Below the pieces are notes generated by a model. The model ran no database searches. It was not told the DNA's origin and was given only the letters and a program-made list of their open reading frames with translations. Of a stretch of DNA of 64,000 nucleotides, positions 10,061 to 19,147 are shown piece by piece. Every line of letters begins with the position of its first letter. The first letter of the stretch is position 1. The DNA is from Bradyrhizobium symbiodeficiens. GTDB taxonomy: Bacteria > Pseudomonadota > Alphaproteobacteria > Rhizobiales > Xanthobacteraceae. Position numbers and translations under genes: made by a program. The DNA lies in assembly GCF_002266465.3 (NCBI RefSeq), contig NZ_CP029427.2:3474501-3538500 (forward strand). The letters are read 5' to 3'.

Positions 10061-10109
10061 GCATTTCATCAATGAATTTGCTGTTTTTGCTCTCGCCGAG
10101 GTAGCCGAC

Positions 10110-12548
10110 ATGAGACGTATGACAACGGCCGTCACCGCGCTGTCCTTGATCGCCCTGCTGCCAATTTCTGCGAATGCCCAACAGGTCGCTCCCCCCGCGA
10201 TCGTTCTGCCGACCGATCGCACCGTGCTGCCCATTCCCGAGCCGGCATATCCGCACAGCACCGTGTTCGACGCACGCAATGCGACGCCGCCGCCACGCTT
10301 CGAGGTCAAGGCGCCTGCCAGTGCACCCAACGTTCTGATCGTCCTCATCGATGACATGGGTTTCGGTCAGTCGAGCGCCTTCGGAGGGCCGATCCACATG
10401 CCGACAGTGGAGAAGCTGGCGAACGAGGGTCTGCGATATAATGAATTCCATACGACGGCGCTGTGCTCTCCGACGCGGTCGGCGCTGCTCAGCGGCCGCA
10501 ATCATCACATGAACAATTTCGGATCAATCGCGGAGACCGCGACGACCTTCCCAGGGCAGACCGGACAGCGTCCCAACAACGTGGCGACCGTCGCGGAGAT
10601 GCTGCGGCTGAACGGCTACAGCACCGCGCATTTCGGCAAGAACCACGAGACTGCCGCGTGGGAAGTGAGCCCCTCCGGTCCAACCGATCGCTGGCCGACG
10701 CGCCAGGGCTTCGACAAGTTCTACGGTTTCATGGGCGGCGAGACCAACCAATGGGCTCCGCTGATCTATGACGGCATGACTCAGGTCGAGCCGTCGAAGG
10801 ATCCCAATTACAATTTCATGACTGATATGACCAACAAGGCGATCGACTGGATGCAATACCAGAAGTCGCTGACGCCCGATAAGCCGCTCTTCATGTACTT
10901 CGCGCCAGGCGCCACCCACGCGCCGCACCATGTGCCGAAGGAATGGATCGCCAAGTACAAAGGCAAGTTCGATCAGGGGTGGGACAAGCTTCGTGAGGAG
11001 ACCTTGGCCCGACAGATCAAGCTGGGTGTGGTGCCCCCCGGTACGAAGCTCGCTCCCAAGCCGGAAGCCATCAAGGACTGGGCCGCGCTGAGCCCTGACG
11101 AGAAGAAGCTCTTCGCTCGCCAGATGGAGGTGTTCGCCGGCTTTGGCGAGTACGCCGACACCGAGATTGGCCGGCTGATCGATGCTGTCAAGGCTACCGG
11201 CCAACTCGACAACACGCTGGTCTTCTACATCGTCGGCGACAACGGCGCGAGTGCCGAAGGCGGCATGAACGGGTTGTTCAACGAGATGACCTATTTCAAC
11301 GGCGTGCAGGAGAGCGTGCAGGATATTCTCAAGCACTACGATGAACTCGGTAGCCCGATGACATACAGCCACTATGCGGCTGGCTGGGCGGTGGCAGGCG
11401 ATACGCCTTTCACCTGGACCAAGCAGGTCGCGTCGAGCTACGGCGGCACCCGCAACGGCATGGTTGTGCATTGGCCCAAGGGCATTGCGGCCAAGGGTGA
11501 GGTGCGCTCGCAGTGGCATCACGTCATCGACATCGTCCCGACCATCCTCGAGGCCGCGAAGGTTCCCGAGCCGAAGAGCGTCAATGGAACGGCACAGACG
11601 CCCATCGAGGGTGTCAGCATGGCCTATAGTTTTTCCGACGCCAAAGCCCCAAGCTCGCACAAGACGCAGTATTTCGAGATATTCGGCAACCGCGCGATCT
11701 ATAGCGACGGTTGGCTGGCCGGCACGATTCACCGTGCGGCGTGGGAAACCACCAATCGCAGGCCGCTCGACCAGGACATCTGGGAGCTCTACGACACGCG
11801 GTCCGATTTCAGCCTGACGAACGATCTTGCAGCAAAGAGTCCGGACAAGCTGAAGGAGCTCCAGGATCTCTTTCTCAGTGAAGCGGTCAAGTATTCCGTA
11901 TTGCCGCTCGACGACCGGACTTTGGAGCGGCTGAACGCGGCCATGGTCGGGCGGCCCGACTTGATGGCCGGCCGCACCTCGCTGACGGTTCACGAGGGCA
12001 TGATCGGAATGTCCGAGAACGTCTTCATCAATGTGAAGAACCGCTCGCATGCGATCACCGCCGATGTGGAAATTCCCAGCACAGGGGCAAGCGGAGCGAT
12101 CCTTGCCCAGGCTGGCAGGTTCGGCGGCTGGAGTTTGTACCTGAAGGACGGCAAGCCGACCTACACCTACAATTTCCTCGGTCTGCAGCGATTTACAATA
12201 GCCGCGAAGCAGGCGTTGCCTGCCGGAAAGTCCACGATCCGCTTCGAGTTCGCCTATGACGGCGGTGGGATCGGCAAGGGGGCGGTCGGCACACTGTTCG
12301 TCAACGGCAGGAATGTTGCCACGGGCCGGATAGAGCGCACCCAATGCTGCGGCTTCTCGGCGGACGAGGGGGCGGATGTCGGTGCGGACGAGGGTACTCC
12401 AGTAACAGAAGCCTATAAGGTGCCATTCAAGTTCTCCGGCAAGATCAGTCAGGTGACGGTCGAGTTGAAGGAAATGAAGAAGGCCGACAGTGAAGAAGCG
12501 GTAGAGGGCCGTAAGGCGGCGATGTTGAAGAAAGGTTTGTCCGATTGA
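10110..12548 (+). CDS. Arylsulfatase (type I, cysteine-type sulfatase)
   Basis: An 812-residue exported sulfatase. The signal peptide is residues 1-23 (ending ANA/QQ). Metal ligands are visible in LIDDMGFGQ (D81, D82), and the modification motif C119-S-P-T-R is the cysteine that formylglycine-generating enzyme converts to formylglycine. The C-terminal 200 residues form an extra beta-rich domain. It should hydrolyse sulfate esters in the periplasm; the substrate is unknown. No formylglycine-generating enzyme is encoded in the window, so maturation would depend on a gene elsewhere. It is followed after 77 bp by an outer-membrane channel-like gene, consistent with substrate uptake. Confidence 0.92.
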   Translation: MRRMTTAVTALSLIALLPISANAQQVAPPAIVLPTDRTVLPIPEPAYPHSTVFDARNATPPPRFEVKAPASAPNVLIVLIDDMGFGQSSAFGGPIHMPTVEKLANEGLRYNEFHTTALCSPTRSALLSGRNHHMNNFGSIAETATTFPGQTGQRPNNVATVAEMLRLNGYSTAHFGKNHETAAWEVSPSGPTDRWPTRQGFDKFYGFMGGETNQWAPLIYDGMTQVEPSKDPNYNFMTDMTNKAIDWMQYQKSLTPDKPLFMYFAPGATHAPHHVPKEWIAKYKGKFDQGWDKLREETLARQIKLGVVPPGTKLAPKPEAIKDWAALSPDEKKLFARQMEVFAGFGEYADTEIGRLIDAVKATGQLDNTLVFYIVGDNGASAEGGMNGLFNEMTYFNGVQESVQDILKHYDELGSPMTYSHYAAGWAVAGDTPFTWTKQVASSYGGTRNGMVVHWPKGIAAKGEVRSQWHHVIDIVPTILEAAKVPEPKSVNGTAQTPIEGVSMAYSFSDAKAPSSHKTQYFEIFGNRAIYSDGWLAGTIHRAAWETTNRRPLDQDIWELYDTRSDFSLTNDLAAKSPDKLKELQDLFLSEAVKYSVLPLDDRTLERLNAAMVGRPDLMAGRTSLTVHEGMIGMSENVFINVKNRSHAITADVEIPSTGASGAILAQAGRFGGWSLYLKDGKPTYTYNFLGLQRFTIAAKQALPAGKSTIRFEFAYDGGGIGKGAVGTLFVNGRNVATGRIERTQCCGFSADEGADVGADEGTPVTEAYKVPFKFSGKISQVTVELKEMKKADSEEAVEGRKAAMLKKGLSD

Positions 12549-12625
12549 ACAACCGGCAGTGCAGGATACGGTTCGTTCCAAAGTCGGGCGATCAAACGAC
12601 AGCAGATTGACGGGGGGCAGCAGTT

Positions 12626-13684
12626 ATGACGAGTTACATCGCGGGCGGACGACGGTTGAGTGGCGCACTCGCTGCCGCGGCACTTGCCGTGCTTTCTCCG
12701 CAAATGGCCCTTGCCGACGAAAGCGGCATTTCATTCTGGTTGCCGGGCCTTTACGGCAGTCTCTCCGCAACTCCGAGCACACCTGGTTGGTCGATCGCCG
12801 CGATCTATTACCACGCGAGCGTGGGCGCTTCGGGCGGGGCTGCCGCGTCGCGCGAATTCCAGGTCGGGCGGTTCTCGCCGAACGTCAACATCGATCTCAA
12901 TTTGTCCTTGCACGGCCAAGCCGACCTGATGCTCATTGCGCCGACCTACACATTTGCGACGCCCGTGCTCGGAGGCCAGTTGTCGGCGACGCTGGCCAGC
13001 GTCTACGGTAGAAATTCAGCGAGCCTTGCCGGGACGTTGACGACGGCGGCGGGACCGATCGTCTCTACGCATAATGGCTTCCTAGAGGACGCGCTCGTCT
13101 CTTATGGCGACCTCTATCCGACTTTCAGGCTGAAATGGAATAATGGCGTCCACAACTACATGGTTTATGGCGCGGGCGACATACCGGTCGGCGACTACAG
13201 TGCGCTCAGACTGTCCAATATCGGCCTCGGCCACGGCGCCATCGATTTTGGCGGCGGCTACACTTACTTGAATCCCACGACAGGCACGGAACTTTCCGGC
13301 GTCGGTGGCTTCACCTACAATTTCAAGAACCCCGACACCCAGTACCAGAGTGGCATCGATTTCCATTTCGACTGGGGCGTGTCGCAATTCCTGTCGAAGC
13401 AGATCTTCGTCGGCTTCGTCGGTTACGGCTACCAGCAGATCACGGATGATTCCGGACAGCCGACCGTTCTCGGCGGCTTCCGCTCGCGCGTTTTCGGCGT
13501 CGGCCCCCAGATCGGATATATCTTCCCGATCGGGAGCAACCATGCTTTTCTCGGCTTGAAGGGTTATGGCGAGTTTGCCGCTGCCAACCGGCCGTCAGGC
13601 TGGAACACCTGGCTGACATTCTCGATCTCCGAGGCCGTCCCCACCAGCACGTTGACGCCGACGCGGCACAGCGCGTCGAAATGA
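12626..13684 (+). CDS. Outer-membrane transporter of the phenol MetA/SphA type
   Basis: A 352-residue protein with an N-terminal signal (cleaved near ALA/DES) followed by alternating aromatic and hydrophobic beta-strand patterns and the FxLPGLYGS opening seen in 'MetA-pathway of phenol degradation' proteins. These are thought to form channels for hydrophobic or aromatic compounds, though the function is poorly established. GGGGGG lies just ahead of the ATG at 12626. Its position directly after the sulfatase suggests it imports the sulfated substrate or handles the desulfated product. Confidence 0.78.
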   Translation: MTSYIAGGRRLSGALAAAALAVLSPQMALADESGISFWLPGLYGSLSATPSTPGWSIAAIYYHASVGASGGAAASREFQVGRFSPNVNIDLNLSLHGQADLMLIAPTYTFATPVLGGQLSATLASVYGRNSASLAGTLTTAAGPIVSTHNGFLEDALVSYGDLYPTFRLKWNNGVHNYMVYGAGDIPVGDYSALRLSNIGLGHGAIDFGGGYTYLNPTTGTELSGVGGFTYNFKNPDTQYQSGIDFHFDWGVSQFLSKQIFVGFVGYGYQQITDDSGQPTVLGGFRSRVFGVGPQIGYIFPIGSNHAFLGLKGYGEFAAANRPSGWNTWLTFSISEAVPTSTLTPTRHSASK

Positions 13685-13747
13685 GATAGAGAATCGCGCT
13701 CTAGGACCCGGATTTAGGAGCACGATTCCTGGTTCGCTCGCGGCGCG

Positions 13748-16060
13748 TTAGCCCGCGGCCATCCCGTCGCCGCCCAGTGCCTTGCGGATCGTCTCCGCGA
13801 GCTGGTTTCTCCGATAGGGCTTCGTCAGAAGCATCACGCCGTCGTCGAGCTTGCCGTGGTGCACGATGGCGTTGTCGGTGTAGCCGGAGGTGTAGAGCAC
13901 CTTCACGCCCGGCCGCAGCTTGGCCACCTCGTCGGCAAGCTCGCGCCCGCTCATGCCGCCGGGGATGACGACGTCGGTGAAGAGGAGATCGAACGGCTGC
14001 CCCGCATGGATCAGTTCCAGTGCGGTCTTGCCGTCGGGGGCGGCAATCGTCTTGTAGCCGAGGCTCTGCAGCTGCGCGGTGACGAAGGTGCGCACGAGGC
14101 TATCGTCCTCGACGACGAAGATGGTCTCGGCACCGCCTTCGATCTGCGGCGCGCCGGTCGCGGCCACGTCCGCCATGCCATCGCCCGGCGGCAGATAGAG
14201 CTTGATCGTGGTGCCGTGGCTTTCCTCGCTGTAGATCTTGATGTGTCCGCCGGACTGCTTGACGAAGCCGTACACCATGGAGAGGCCGAGGCCTGACCCC
14301 TTGCCGACCTCTTTGGTGGTGAAGAAGGGTTCGAACGCCTTCAGCTGGATGTCGGGCGACATGCCGGTGCCGGTGTCGCTGACGGCGAGCATCACGTAGG
14401 GGCCGGCCACCACGTCTGCATGGGCCTGCGCATAGGCCTCGTCCAGCACGACGCGGTGAGTCTCCAGCAGCAGCTTGCCGCCGTTCGGCATGGCATCGCG
14501 CGCGTTGATCGCCATGTTGAGCACGGCATTGGTGAGCCGGGACGGATCGATATGCGCGGTCATCGGCCCCTGTTCCAGCACCGTCTCGATCTGGATCTGC
14601 TCGCCGAGGGTGGGGCGCAGGAGTTTTGCGATGTCGGCGATTGCGGCGTTGATCTCGACGTCGCGCGGCTGCAGCGGCTGCCTGCGCGCGAACGCGAGCA
14701 GATGCTGGATCAGCTCGGCGCAGCGCTCGGCGGCCTCGTCGATCAGCCTCGCCACGCGCTGCAGTTCGGGCTGCTCTTTCAGGCTCGCCACCAGCGTCTC
14801 GGTGTTGCCGGAGATCACGGTCAGCATGTTGTTGAAGTCGTGTGCGACGCCGCCGGTCAGCTTGCCGATCGCATCCAGCTTCTGCGACTGGTACAGCTGC
14901 CGCTCGGTCTCGCGCGACATGGTCGCGTCGTGATAGACCAGCACCGCGCCGGAAATGTCGCCTTGCCCGTCCAGCATCGGCCGGCCGCTGATCATGAGAT
15001 GACGCGGAGGATTGCCGCTGTGGGGGCGGACGATCATCTCCATGTCCTCGAATTTCTCGCCGCGCAGCACGCGCACCGAGGGCAGCTCGTCGGCCTTGAG
15101 CGGCGTGACGCCGTCGCCGTGAAACACATCCGACAGCGAGCGCAGATTGCGCAGGTTCATGCCGGTGCGATGCAGCAGCATGCGCTCCGCGGCCGGATTG
15201 GACAGCAGGACGTTGCCCTCGGCGTCGATGACCAGCACCGCCTCCGCCATGCTGTGAAACGTGCTCTGGAGCACGTTGACCGACAGGCGCAGTTCGTCAT
15301 GCGCGTTGACGAGGTGTTCGGTGCGCTCGGCCACCGCCGCTTCGAGCGCGTGGTTGGCAGCCGTGGTCTCGCTCAGCGTGCTCTCGAGCTCGACCGTCGC
15401 ACGCCGGCTCTCGCGCATCACCAGCGCGACCAGCAGCAGGATCAGCAGGGCGCCGGCGACGTCGATGCCGAGCAGCACGATGCCGGTGCGGCGCGAATCC
15501 TGGGAGCGCGCGGCGAGCACGCGTTCCTCCTCCGCGCTCAGATGGTCGAGGTTGCCCATCACGGCGTCCATCAGGCCGCGGCCCTCGGCCTTGCCGTTGA
15601 GCGCGGCTATGCCGGCCTGGTCGCCCGCCGCGCGAAGGCGCATCGCCTCGGCCGCGATCTCGACCCGGCGCAGGGCCAGCGGTTCGGTGTCTTCCAGCAG
15701 CTTGACCTGATCCGGATTGTCGCGCACGGCGCGCTTGAGTTCGGCGAGGGCCGGCGCGATCTCGGCTCGGACGGCCTGGAATTCGGCGTTGAAGGCCGGG
15801 CTGCGGTAGAGTTCGTAGCCGCGCGCGGCGCTCTCGGCGCGGCGCAGCAGCACGCGCAGATCGGAGATCTTCTTCTGTACCCGGACGGTCTGATGGACCC
15901 AGGCCGCGTCGGACCGCGACTTGACGTCGAGGGCGATCGAGGCGGCCGTGATGATCAGGAGGATGGCAAGTCCAGCACCGAGAATGACGCGCTGCGTTGG
16001 GATCAAGGGGCTTCTTTCTTGTCCTTCGGCTGTGTGCTCTCGCCCGGACCGGCGAGGCAT
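13748..16060 (-). CDS. Hybrid sensor histidine kinase (CHASE3-PAS-HisKA-HATPase-REC)
   Basis: About 770 residues. Two membrane helices (about 23-45 and 193-215) flank a periplasmic CHASE3-type sensor (LRRAESAARGYELY). A PAS domain follows (about 262-370), then HisKA with phosphoacceptor H407 (GGVAHDFNNML), a catalytic ATPase domain (GTGMSP and GSGLGLSMVYGF boxes) and a C-terminal receiver with the aspartate in LLFTDVVIPGG. The ATG at 16060 overlaps the upstream response regulator by 58 bases. A TTG at 16006 that overlaps that gene's TGA is an alternative, translationally coupled start. The signal sensed is unknown. Confidence 0.88.
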   Translation of the reverse strand: MPRRSGREHTAEGQERSPLIPTQRVILGAGLAILLIITAASIALDVKSRSDAAWVHQTVRVQKKISDLRVLLRRAESAARGYELYRSPAFNAEFQAVRAEIAPALAELKRAVRDNPDQVKLLEDTEPLALRRVEIAAEAMRLRAAGDQAGIAALNGKAEGRGLMDAVMGNLDHLSAEEERVLAARSQDSRRTGIVLLGIDVAGALLILLLVALVMRESRRATVELESTLSETTAANHALEAAVAERTEHLVNAHDELRLSVNVLQSTFHSMAEAVLVIDAEGNVLLSNPAAERMLLHRTGMNLRNLRSLSDVFHGDGVTPLKADELPSVRVLRGEKFEDMEMIVRPHSGNPPRHLMISGRPMLDGQGDISGAVLVYHDATMSRETERQLYQSQKLDAIGKLTGGVAHDFNNMLTVISGNTETLVASLKEQPELQRVARLIDEAAERCAELIQHLLAFARRQPLQPRDVEINAAIADIAKLLRPTLGEQIQIETVLEQGPMTAHIDPSRLTNAVLNMAINARDAMPNGGKLLLETHRVVLDEAYAQAHADVVAGPYVMLAVSDTGTGMSPDIQLKAFEPFFTTKEVGKGSGLGLSMVYGFVKQSGGHIKIYSEESHGTTIKLYLPPGDGMADVAATGAPQIEGGAETIFVVEDDSLVRTFVTAQLQSLGYKTIAAPDGKTALELIHAGQPFDLLFTDVVIPGGMSGRELADEVAKLRPGVKVLYTSGYTDNAIVHHGKLDDGVMLLTKPYRRNQLAETIRKALGGDGMAAG

Positions 16061-16425
16061 TCCCGGATCGTAGTCAGCAGCGCTTCCGGCGTGAACGGCT
16101 TGCGCAGGCAGCGCGTAGCGCCGAGCTCCAGCGCCATGCGGAGGAAATCGGGAGAGGGCGAGGCGGATGAGGCGAAGGCGTAGCCGGACATCGCGATCAA
16201 CGGAGTAGCCGGCGCGCGCTCATGGAAGATGCGGATGGACTCGAAGCCGCGCATATGCGGCATGAAGATATCAACGAGCATCACCTCAAAGGCCTGCGCT
16301 TCCAGCGCAGCCAGTCCTGTTTCGCCACCGTCGGCCAGCGTGACGTCGAAGCCCTGACGTTGGAGGAGGACCTCGATGGTCGCGCCGACCATCGGATCGT
16401 CGTCAACCACGAGAATACGCGGCAT
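16003..16425 (-). CDS. Single-domain response regulator
   Basis: A 140-residue CheY-like receiver. The acidic pocket is VDDD (residues 7-10), the phosphoacceptor is D52 in VDIFMPHMRG, and the conserved Lys is in CLRKPFTPE. It has no output domain, so it probably passes phosphate within a relay. The frame opens at 16491 but I chose the ATG at 16425, which begins the receiver and has GGAAG upstream. It is the first gene of a two-gene unit with the overlapping hybrid kinase. Confidence 0.87.
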   Translation of the reverse strand: MPRILVVDDDPMVGATIEVLLQRQGFDVTLADGGETGLAALEAQAFEVMLVDIFMPHMRGFESIRIFHERAPATPLIAMSGYAFASSASPSPDFLRMALELGATRCLRKPFTPEALLTTIRECLAGPGESTQPKDKKEAP

Positions 16426-16620
16426 GACACTTCCCAGTAATCGAAATCCCCATCGTTGTTGGTGATATCCGCGAATCGTGTCCCTGGTCAATTTTGGATT
16501 GGGTCAGGGTAGATATGCACGGTGCGGTGAATTAAGGTCCCGTTATGTCGACTTGTAAGCAGCATCATTGCCGGCGATGGGCCCCGATGCGGGCGAAATC
16601 GCCGAGGCGTACAGAATGCG

Positions 16621-16650
16621 AAAAAAGGCGTCGCAGCGATGCGACGCCTT
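16621..16650 (-). terminator. Rho-independent terminator of the BA14K gene
   Basis: An 11-bp perfect stem (16625-16635 with 16640-16650, loop GCGA) followed on the minus strand by a T6 run (plus-strand A's at 16621-16626), 23 bases after the BA14K stop codon. Confidence 0.85.
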
Positions 16651-16672
16651 CCTTCAAGCGTGACTGGAGTGC

Positions 16673-17323
16673 TTACGGACAGGGGTGACGCTGGCCGTCA
16701 TAGCCGAGATAGGTGCCCGAAGCCGGGTCATATGACTTGAAGCGCTGCGAGCAATAGGCCACGGAATCGCCGCCGCTATCGGGAACGACCGCTACCGACG
16801 GCTCGTCATAGTAGCTGTCGCCATAGTAATAGGGGTCGCCGTAATAGCCGCCGCCGCCATAATAAGCGTAGGAGCCGAGTCCGCCGATCGCAGCACCCGT
16901 CGCGAAGCCGGGCCAGAAGCCGCCGCCGCCGTGACGATGATGGTGCCCGCCGTTCCAATTGCCGCCGCGGCCGCTCCAGTTGCCACCGCGACCCTGCCAG
17001 GTGCCGCCGCTGGCGGCCGCAAAGTTACGGGCTGCGCCACCGGTGAAGGACGTGCCGCCGCTCGGACGGACCGCTGCACCGGCTGCGAAATTGCCGCCAC
17101 CGCCGTGGAAGGCGGCGCCGCCGCCGCCCATCCGCGCACCGCCACCGAATCCGCCGCCGCCCATGCGTGCGCCGCCGCCACCGAAGTGAGCGCCACCGCC
17201 GCCACCACCGAAATGTGCGCCGCCACCGCCACGACCACCGTGGCCCTGCGCGAAGCTCGGCGTCGCCAGCGGGAGAACCAATGCTACCGCGGCAGCGGCA
17301 CTCAAAACTTTCAGACTTTTCAT
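16673..17323 (-). CDS. Glycine-rich BA14K-family exported protein
   Basis: A 216-residue protein with a signal peptide (cleaved near SFA/QGH) and a long Gly/Ala/His low-complexity middle (about residues 27-130) with repeated GGGGARMGGGG-type units. The C-terminal module has the BA14K signature YCSQRFKSYDPASGTYLGYD. BA14K proteins were first described as immunoreactive, lectin-like 14-kDa proteins of Brucella; their role in soil bacteria is unclear. AAGGAG precedes the ATG. The Gly-rich part is encoded by imperfect tandem repeats, so length may vary between strains. Confidence 0.85.
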   Translation of the reverse strand: MKSLKVLSAAAAVALVLPLATPSFAQGHGGRGGGGAHFGGGGGGAHFGGGGARMGGGGFGGGARMGGGGAAFHGGGGNFAAGAAVRPSGGTSFTGGAARNFAAASGGTWQGRGGNWSGRGGNWNGGHHHRHGGGGFWPGFATGAAIGGLGSYAYYGGGGYYGDPYYYGDSYYDEPSVAVVPDSGGDSVAYCSQRFKSYDPASGTYLGYDGQRHPCP

Positions 17324-17568
17324 GAGTAAACTCCTTTTCCCGGAAGCAAACCCTATGAACGGGCCAGGGTTCCTGCGATCACGCCGGTTTGCGCGTGAAT
17401 GAAAGGCTCGCGCACGAGCGCTGTACCCGGCATGAACGGATCGCGTCCGATTTGCGGCAACCTCCGTTTGGAGGGCCGCGCATTGCGGAGGGGACCGCCG
17501 CTCCCGCCGAACTGGACATTTCGCCGCCCGGATGGCATCAGGACCCGACGAAGCAGGGCCCTTGCCGC

Positions 17569-17976
17569 ATGAAACAGTTCTTCCTCAAGTTCTTCACCTG
17601 GTGGAATGGCCAGACTTTTGGCACCCAACTCTGGACCAGGCGGTACGGCGAGCTGGTCGGCCAGGACGAGCAGGGCAATCTCTACTATCGCACCCGCGGT
17701 GGGGTGGTCGACCCGACGCTTGGCTTCGAGCGGCGCTGGGTGGTCTATAACGGCTACGCCGAAGCCAGCCGGATCCCGCCGTCCTGGCATGGCTGGATGC
17801 ATCACACCGTCGATGTTCCGCCGACCGAGGCCAATTATCAGCCGCGCGAGTGGGAAAAGCCGCACCAGCCCAATCTCACCGGCACGGCCAACGCCTATCG
17901 GCCCTCGGGCTCGACGCTCGCCAGCGGCAAGCGGCCGAAGGCGACCGGCGATTATCAGCCCTGGACGCCTGGCTAG
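17569..17976 (+). CDS. NADH:ubiquinone oxidoreductase accessory subunit NDUFA12
   Basis: A 135-residue homologue of the mitochondrial complex I accessory subunit NDUFA12 (B17.2). The hallmark opening FFTWWNGQTFGTQLWTRRYG and the later W-V-YNGYAEASRIPPSWHGW segment are present. It binds the peripheral arm of respiratory complex I at the inner membrane. The frame extends 60 codons upstream, but the family begins at this ATG. In relatives this gene is normally followed directly by the DUF2155 gene; here the two are 7.5 kb apart. Confidence 0.92.
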   Translation: MKQFFLKFFTWWNGQTFGTQLWTRRYGELVGQDEQGNLYYRTRGGVVDPTLGFERRWVVYNGYAEASRIPPSWHGWMHHTVDVPPTEANYQPREWEKPHQPNLTGTANAYRPSGSTLASGKRPKATGDYQPWTPG

Positions 17977-18169
17977 GCTTTCCGTCCGCCATCAATCTCG
18001 ATCGTTCGGTTGGATGCACGAGCATCCGCCTCACCCCTGCTGTGGACAACGGGAACAGCGGGGACGGCGTCTGCGCGAACGTTGCGGCCGTGCGAGCCAT
18101 GCGGCTCAATGCCCCCATCTTACGGAGATGGGAGACCATCGCGTTCGGTTCGGGCAACAGTTCGCGACT

Positions 18170-18306
18170 GTCCCGAAATGCAGCGGCCGCCGAGCAGGAC
18201 TCGATCGGGAGATAGGCCCCCGGTCTGGAAGTTCCGAAATCGCCCGATGGAATGTGCAGCCGCCGTAAGCCAGGAAAGGCCGCTTGGGAAACCGAGCGGC
18301 CTTTTT
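18170..18306 (+). ncRNA. Possible terminator-ended small RNA or 3' UTR element
   Basis: There is no protein gene between 17977 and 18460. A strong rho-independent terminator (stem 18275-18284 with 18295-18304, T-run 18302-18306) lies about 300 bases after NDUFA12, far for that gene's own terminator, with stable short stems just before it. It could end a small RNA starting within this gap, or a long NDUFA12 3' UTR. No promoter could be identified with confidence; the start given is only approximate. Confidence 0.25.
18275..18306 (+). terminator. Rho-independent terminator
   Basis: Stem AAAGGCCGCT / AGCGGCCTTT with a 10-base loop and a T5 tract, on the plus strand downstream of NDUFA12. Confidence 0.75.
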
Positions 18307-18319
18307 CTGTTGCGCCGAG

Positions 18320-18452
18320 CTCGTGCCCCGGACGCTGCGCAGCACGCAGTGATGCGCTGCTGAGCCGGGACCAAGGTATCCAAGAGCACCCCAGTGGCGT
18401 GGGTCCTGGCTGCGGGGCGTCACTGCGTGCCGCACCGCGTCCGGGACACGAG
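18320..18452. repeat. Palindromic intergenic repeat (REP/BIME-like)
   Basis: Two arms of about 52 bp in inverted orientation: 18320-18372, starting CTCGTGCCCCGGACGC, and 18402-18452, whose reverse complement starts CTCGTGTCCCGGACGC. They share ACGCAGTGA in the middle and end in GGACC. The pair can fold as a large cruciform. From memory, similar elements occur many times in Bradyrhizobium genomes; copy number was not checked. Confidence 0.75.
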
Positions 18453-18460
18453 AGGAGAGG

Positions 18461-19147
18461 CTAGTTCACCCGCTCCGCCGCTCGCTTGACGGCCTCGAGC
18501 CTCCGCGCCTGGTTTTGAGCGCCGCGCTCTCTCAGCAAAGCCAATACTTCAGCGGGCGCGGTGTCGGGCGAGCCCGAATTGAATGGCGGGGCGGGATTGT
18601 ATTCCATCTGGAGCTGGATTGCTTCCGCCGTGGTGCGATCCACCATGAGAGAAACCAGCGTCAGCGCGAAATCGATTCCCGCGGTGACGCCGCCGCCGGT
18701 GATGCGGTTGCGGTCGACACAGACGCGCGTCCTGGTCGGCATTGCGCCGAACTGGCCGAGCATCTCCATCGCGCTCCAATGGGTCGCGGCGCGGTAGCCC
18801 TTCAACAGACCGGCGGCGCCGAGCGCCAGCGAGCCCGTGCAGACGGAGGTGACATACTTTGCGCCTTCGGCCTGCTTGCGCAGGAAATCGAGCACCTCCT
18901 CATCGTTGAGCAGGTCGTTGGTGCCGGCGCCGCCGGGCACGCAGATCACGTCGAGTTGCGGGCAGTCGGCGAACGTCGTGGTCGGCGTCAGCGTCAGCAC
19001 GGAATCGCTCGGCACCGGCTCGATCCGCTTCCAGATCAGATGCAGATTCGCGCCGGGCACCATGGAGAACACCTGCAAGGGACCGGTGAAGTCGAGCTGG
19101 GTGACGCGCGGAAATACCAGAAGACCGATCTGGAGCGGTGACGACAT
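18461..19147 (-). CDS. DJ-1/PfpI family protein, isonitrile hydratase-like
   Basis: A 228-residue cytosolic protein of the DJ-1/PfpI superfamily. The nucleophile-elbow cysteine is in SVCTGSLALGAAGLL and is followed by the A-THW motif seen in isonitrile hydratase (InhA) of Pseudomonas; there is an upstream acidic residue in LDFTGPLQVF. It may hydrate isonitriles or act on another small electrophile; the substrate is inferred only by resemblance. I chose the ATG at 19147, preceded by TGGAGG; the 30-residue upstream extension looks non-coding. It is transcribed divergently from a GlxA-type regulator 95 bp away that has the same fold in its N-terminal domain. Confidence 0.82.
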   Translation of the reverse strand: MSSPLQIGLLVFPRVTQLDFTGPLQVFSMVPGANLHLIWKRIEPVPSDSVLTLTPTTTFADCPQLDVICVPGGAGTNDLLNDEEVLDFLRKQAEGAKYVTSVCTGSLALGAAGLLKGYRAATHWSAMEMLGQFGAMPTRTRVCVDRNRITGGGVTAGIDFALTLVSLMVDRTTAEAIQLQMEYNPAPPFNSGSPDTAPAEVLALLRERGAQNQARRLEAVKRAAERVN

